Assembly: GCA_002899795.1 (NCBI GenBank) | Contig: PPDG01000605.1 | Location: 1 to 7,524, forward strand | Direction: 5' to 3' | DNA: 7,524 nucleotides | Origin: Desulfobacteraceae bacterium | Lineage (GTDB): Bacteria; Desulfobacterota; Syntrophobacteria; BM002 | In this document: positions 5,964 through 7,524 of the stretch, one piece after another | How the letters are laid out: the number at the start of each line of letters is the position of its first letter | Position numbering within the stretch: the stretch's first letter is position 1 | Translations under genes and position numbers: made by a program | The notes under the pieces: model-generated | What the model was told of the DNA's origin: nothing | Databases searched by the model: none | What the model saw: the letters and a program-made list of their open reading frames with translations, nothing else

Positions 5964-6836
5964 CTACTCGACTTCGTAACGTAAATTCTGCTTGCGCCGC
6001 CCCCGTTTGATTTCCAGGGCGATCTCGCCTCCTTCCATGAGACTCTCATAGAGTTCGACTGCCTGATCCGGAGTTGTAATGTTCTCACCGTTAACCCCTT
6101 GAATGACATCGCCATTACGCAATCCCATTTTGGAAAAGAGGCTACCAGGCTTGATGTTACTCACCAGAAAACCGGCCGGCCGCTTCCCCTCCATGAAAGG
6201 ACGAATGCGCACCTGCTGCATCAACTCATTCAGGTTGGCCATCTGGGATTCTAGTTCCTCACGGTCTAAACGGATGGAACTTCCGGCGGCTGGCCTCGGC
6301 CGGGTTCGAGATGCCCGCTCTGGAGCCGGGGTTTTTCCCGCACTCTCGTCGGGTACCATGGTAAGCACTTCATCTTGTCTGCCGGTATTGATAACAACGT
6401 TATGCCTCAGTATCCTCTTTATGAGCGCCTGTTTTACTCGATCCCCCTCTTGGTAGACTTCCTGTTTACGGGTGCTTTGGTCTTCGATTATGGCAGAACT
6501 CTCTTCTGGCTTGCTGGCCACCACTGTGCCAACCAACTTCAATCCGAGGCTTTTTACAGCCACGGGCATATCGTCCAGGACAATTTCTTCTGGGGAAGCC
6601 TCTGCTAAACCTTGCGAAGTCCCGCCAAATAGGTTGCGCTCGGTAATGATTGCGTAGTCTTCGAGGGGTCTGGCATCGGCTGCTGGCTTCTTGCTGAGCT
6701 TAACTGCTTCTTCCTGCATCGCCGGAGTCGGGGCCAGCCTGCTATTAAGTACCGTGATGAAAGCATCTACCCCGAAATAAACTATCAGGCTAAGCACCAA
6801 AATGTCGGCGATCCAGCGGTGCTTAAAGGAAAACAT
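5964..6836 (-). CDS. gspC: Type II secretion system inner-membrane protein GspC (PDZ type)
   Basis: GspC is a bitopic inner-membrane protein that links the inner-membrane platform to the secretin through its homology region (HR). The 290 residues show a short basic cytoplasmic N-terminus, one transmembrane helix (about 9-30) and a proline-rich linker. The HR domain spans about 58-163, with the family motif RNLFG (67-71) and LKLVGTV (99-105). A second linker rich in Pro/Arg follows, then a helix (190-211) and a C-terminal PDZ domain (about 205-288, with AGFLVSNIKPGSLFSKMGL and NGDVIQGVNG). The start is uncertain. ATG at 6836 gives the usual short N-terminus but has no clear ribosome-binding site. 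TTG at 6857 has AAGGG seven bases upstream and would add seven residues, and TTG at 6890 would add 18. It is the first gene of the C-D-E-F group, 64 bases before gspD. A PDZ-type GspC is the common form; no defect is seen. Confidence 0.93.
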   Translation of the reverse strand: MFSFKHRWIADILVLSLIVYFGVDAFITVLNSRLAPTPAMQEEAVKLSKKPAADARPLEDYAIITERNLFGGTSQGLAEASPEEIVLDDMPVAVKSLGLKLVGTVVASKPEESSAIIEDQSTRKQEVYQEGDRVKQALIKRILRHNVVINTGRQDEVLTMVPDESAGKTPAPERASRTRPRPAAGSSIRLDREELESQMANLNELMQQVRIRPFMEGKRPAGFLVSNIKPGSLFSKMGLRNGDVIQGVNGENITTPDQAVELYESLMEGGEIALEIKRGRRKQNLRYEVE

Positions 6837-6996
6837 TATTGAAAATGCTCGAGCCAATACTTCACCCTTACCCCCGGGACAGAACCCCAACCTATAGCTC
6901 TGTCTTGGGGAGGTCGTTTAGCATGTTCAGGTAATTACTGGCAGTTTTTCCTACTACCTTTTCCCACAACTAGCAAAAAATGTCAAAAATTACAAT

Positions 6997-7012
6997 AGCA
7001 AGAAAGGTGCCC
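6997..7012 (-). promoter_or_regulatory. Candidate sigma-54 (-24/-12) promoter for the gsp operon
   Basis: On the minus strand GGGCAC (7012-7007), five bases, then TTGCT (7001-6997) match the sigma-54 consensus TGGCAC-N5-TTGCW with one mismatch in the -24 box. The invariant GG and GC are correctly spaced. Transcription would begin near 6986, about 150 bases before the gspC ATG. The site lies in the only gene-free stretch upstream of gspC, just past a terminator, where an operon promoter is expected. If real, the operon needs an enhancer-binding activator, whose site is not identified. Confidence 0.5.
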
Positions 7013-7016
7013 AACT

Positions 7017-7029
7017 CTTGAAGATCAAG
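7017..7029. promoter_or_regulatory. Small inverted repeat next to the candidate sigma-54 promoter
   Basis: CTTGA-AGA-TCAAG is a perfect 5-bp inverted repeat ending five bases upstream of the -24 box. Its position suits an operator or part of an activator site, but it is short and could be chance. The remaining sequence from 6837 to 6996 and from 7030 to 7107 shows no other gene or RNA that I can support. Confidence 0.25.
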
Positions 7030-7107
7030 GGACTTTTTCTAGATAAGACAGTGGAAACCTGATTCAAGTTCCTTTCCCACGGTGCCATTTATTCTGTGAA
7101 TAGCCCG

Positions 7108-7155
7108 TTAAAAAAGAAAACCCGGGGAATCATGGCCCGCTCTCCCGGGCTTTCC
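7108..7155 (-). terminator. Rho-independent terminator after the CFIATA-tail protein gene
   Basis: On the minus strand GGAAAGCCCGGG (7155-7144) pairs with CCCGGGTTTTCT (7126-7115) to give a 12-bp stem with a few G-U pairs. The loop is about 17 bases, and the stem is followed at once by a T-run (7115-7110). It lies about 27 bases after the TAG stop at 7182. It separates the upstream gene from the gsp operon, which therefore needs its own promoter. Confidence 0.8.
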
Positions 7156-7181
7156 AATCGAACGTTAGGGTCAAATAATCT

Positions 7182-7524
7182 CTAACTACGACACCTCCGA
7201 CGAAATGTTACAAAACACAGCGTAGCAAGCAAAACCAAGCCTAAGCTTATCTTTCGGGCGTTGGCTGATTCGCGCTCTCTAATGAAATCTGCCGACCTAT
7301 CAAGATGCGAGCCAAACCCAGCTGTGGCAATAAAGCATCCGCCGCCACCTCCTCCTCCGCCGCCACCACTAGAGGCAGGTGTGGTTGCGTTAGCTTCAGC
7401 AGAAAAGTCGGAGTTATTGCTGCCATTATAAGATCTTACGCGGTAGTAGTATGTTGTCGACTCAGCCAAACCAGTGTCGCTATAGGCAGTTGTGTTTGCT
7501 GCGGTGGTAGCTACTTGGGCATAA
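7182..7524 (-). CDS. Partial surface protein: fibronectin III fold, poly-Gly, CFIATA C-terminal tail
   Basis: Only the last 113 residues are in the window; the frame is open through the high-coordinate edge. The first ~50 residues end a fibronectin type III domain (TTAYSDTGL, then TTYYYRVRSYNGSNNSDFS, then ATTP). Ten glycines follow, written with mixed GGT/GGC/GGA codons, then CFIATAGFGS, a hydrophobic segment (ISLGLVLLATLCFVTF) and the basic end RRRCRS. This is the CFI-box C-terminal layout (usual form CFIATAAYGS), a motif plus helix plus basic cluster, reminiscent of the PEP-CTERM and MYXO-CTERM classes of sorting signals. The protein is therefore probably exported and anchored or processed at the cell surface. 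The segment between the CFIATA box and the helix looks shorter than in the versions I recall. The N-terminal part, and so the activity, is unknown. A strong terminator follows, so it is a neighbour rather than part of the gsp operon. Confidence 0.8.
   Translation of the reverse strand, partial: YAQVATTAANTTAYSDTGLAESTTYYYRVRSYNGSNNSDFSAEANATTPASSGGGGGGGGGGCFIATAGFGSHLDRSADFIRERESANARKISLGLVLLATLCFVTFRRRCRS

Noticed and set aside
6958..6986. Sigma-70 promoter with a perfect TTGACA (6986-6981 on the minus strand)
   Set aside because: At 16-18 base spacing the -10 position reads GAAAAG or similar, a poor match. The sigma-54 site just upstream is the better candidate.

Overview
The window holds the core of a type II secretion system (T2SS) operon, read entirely on the minus strand, so transcription runs from high to low coordinates. 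In transcription order it contains: the 3' end of a surface-type protein with a fibronectin III fold and a CFIATA C-terminal motif (7524-7182); a rho-independent terminator (about 7155-7108); a regulatory gap with a good sigma-54 promoter match; gspC (6836-5964); gspD (5899-3827); gspE (3630-1933); gspF (1673-447); and, after a repeat-filled gap, the first ~60 codons of an ExeA/GspA-type AAA+ ATPase that runs off the window at position 1. I see no gene on the plus strand. The long plus-strand open frames are antisense shadows of the gsp genes.

The organism is most likely a Gram-negative delta-proteobacterial type (Desulfobacterota or a related, probably uncultured, lineage). Grounds for this are the T2SS with a double-membrane secretin, an MshEN-type GspE with a tetracysteine motif, the CFIATA tail and the sigma-54-type promoter. 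This is inference; no ribosomal RNA or other taxonomic marker is present.

How the parts work together: GspC (inner-membrane clamp with a PDZ domain) contacts GspD (outer-membrane secretin). GspE (cytoplasmic ATPase) and GspF (polytopic platform) drive pseudopilus assembly. The ExeA-like ATPase may help secretin assembly through the peptidoglycan. The pseudopilins (GspG-K), GspL, GspM and the prepilin peptidase are not in the window. GspE carries two complete 24-residue MshEN motifs separated by five residues, which suggests control by cyclic di-GMP. The upstream CFIATA protein has the three-part layout of sorting signals (motif, membrane helix, basic tail) and is a candidate T2SS client.

The intergenic spaces are the unusual part. 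Almost every gap between gsp genes is packed with short degenerate repeats, different families in different gaps: AAATGAK heptamers before gspD, 21-bp and 15-bp tandems at the gspD 3' end, GCATAGCGC units on both sides of gspE, a near-symmetric GTCATT palindrome before gspF, and an AT-rich inverted repeat before the ExeA-like gene. Several supply or overlap start codons, stop codons or promoter-like sequence of the neighbouring genes.
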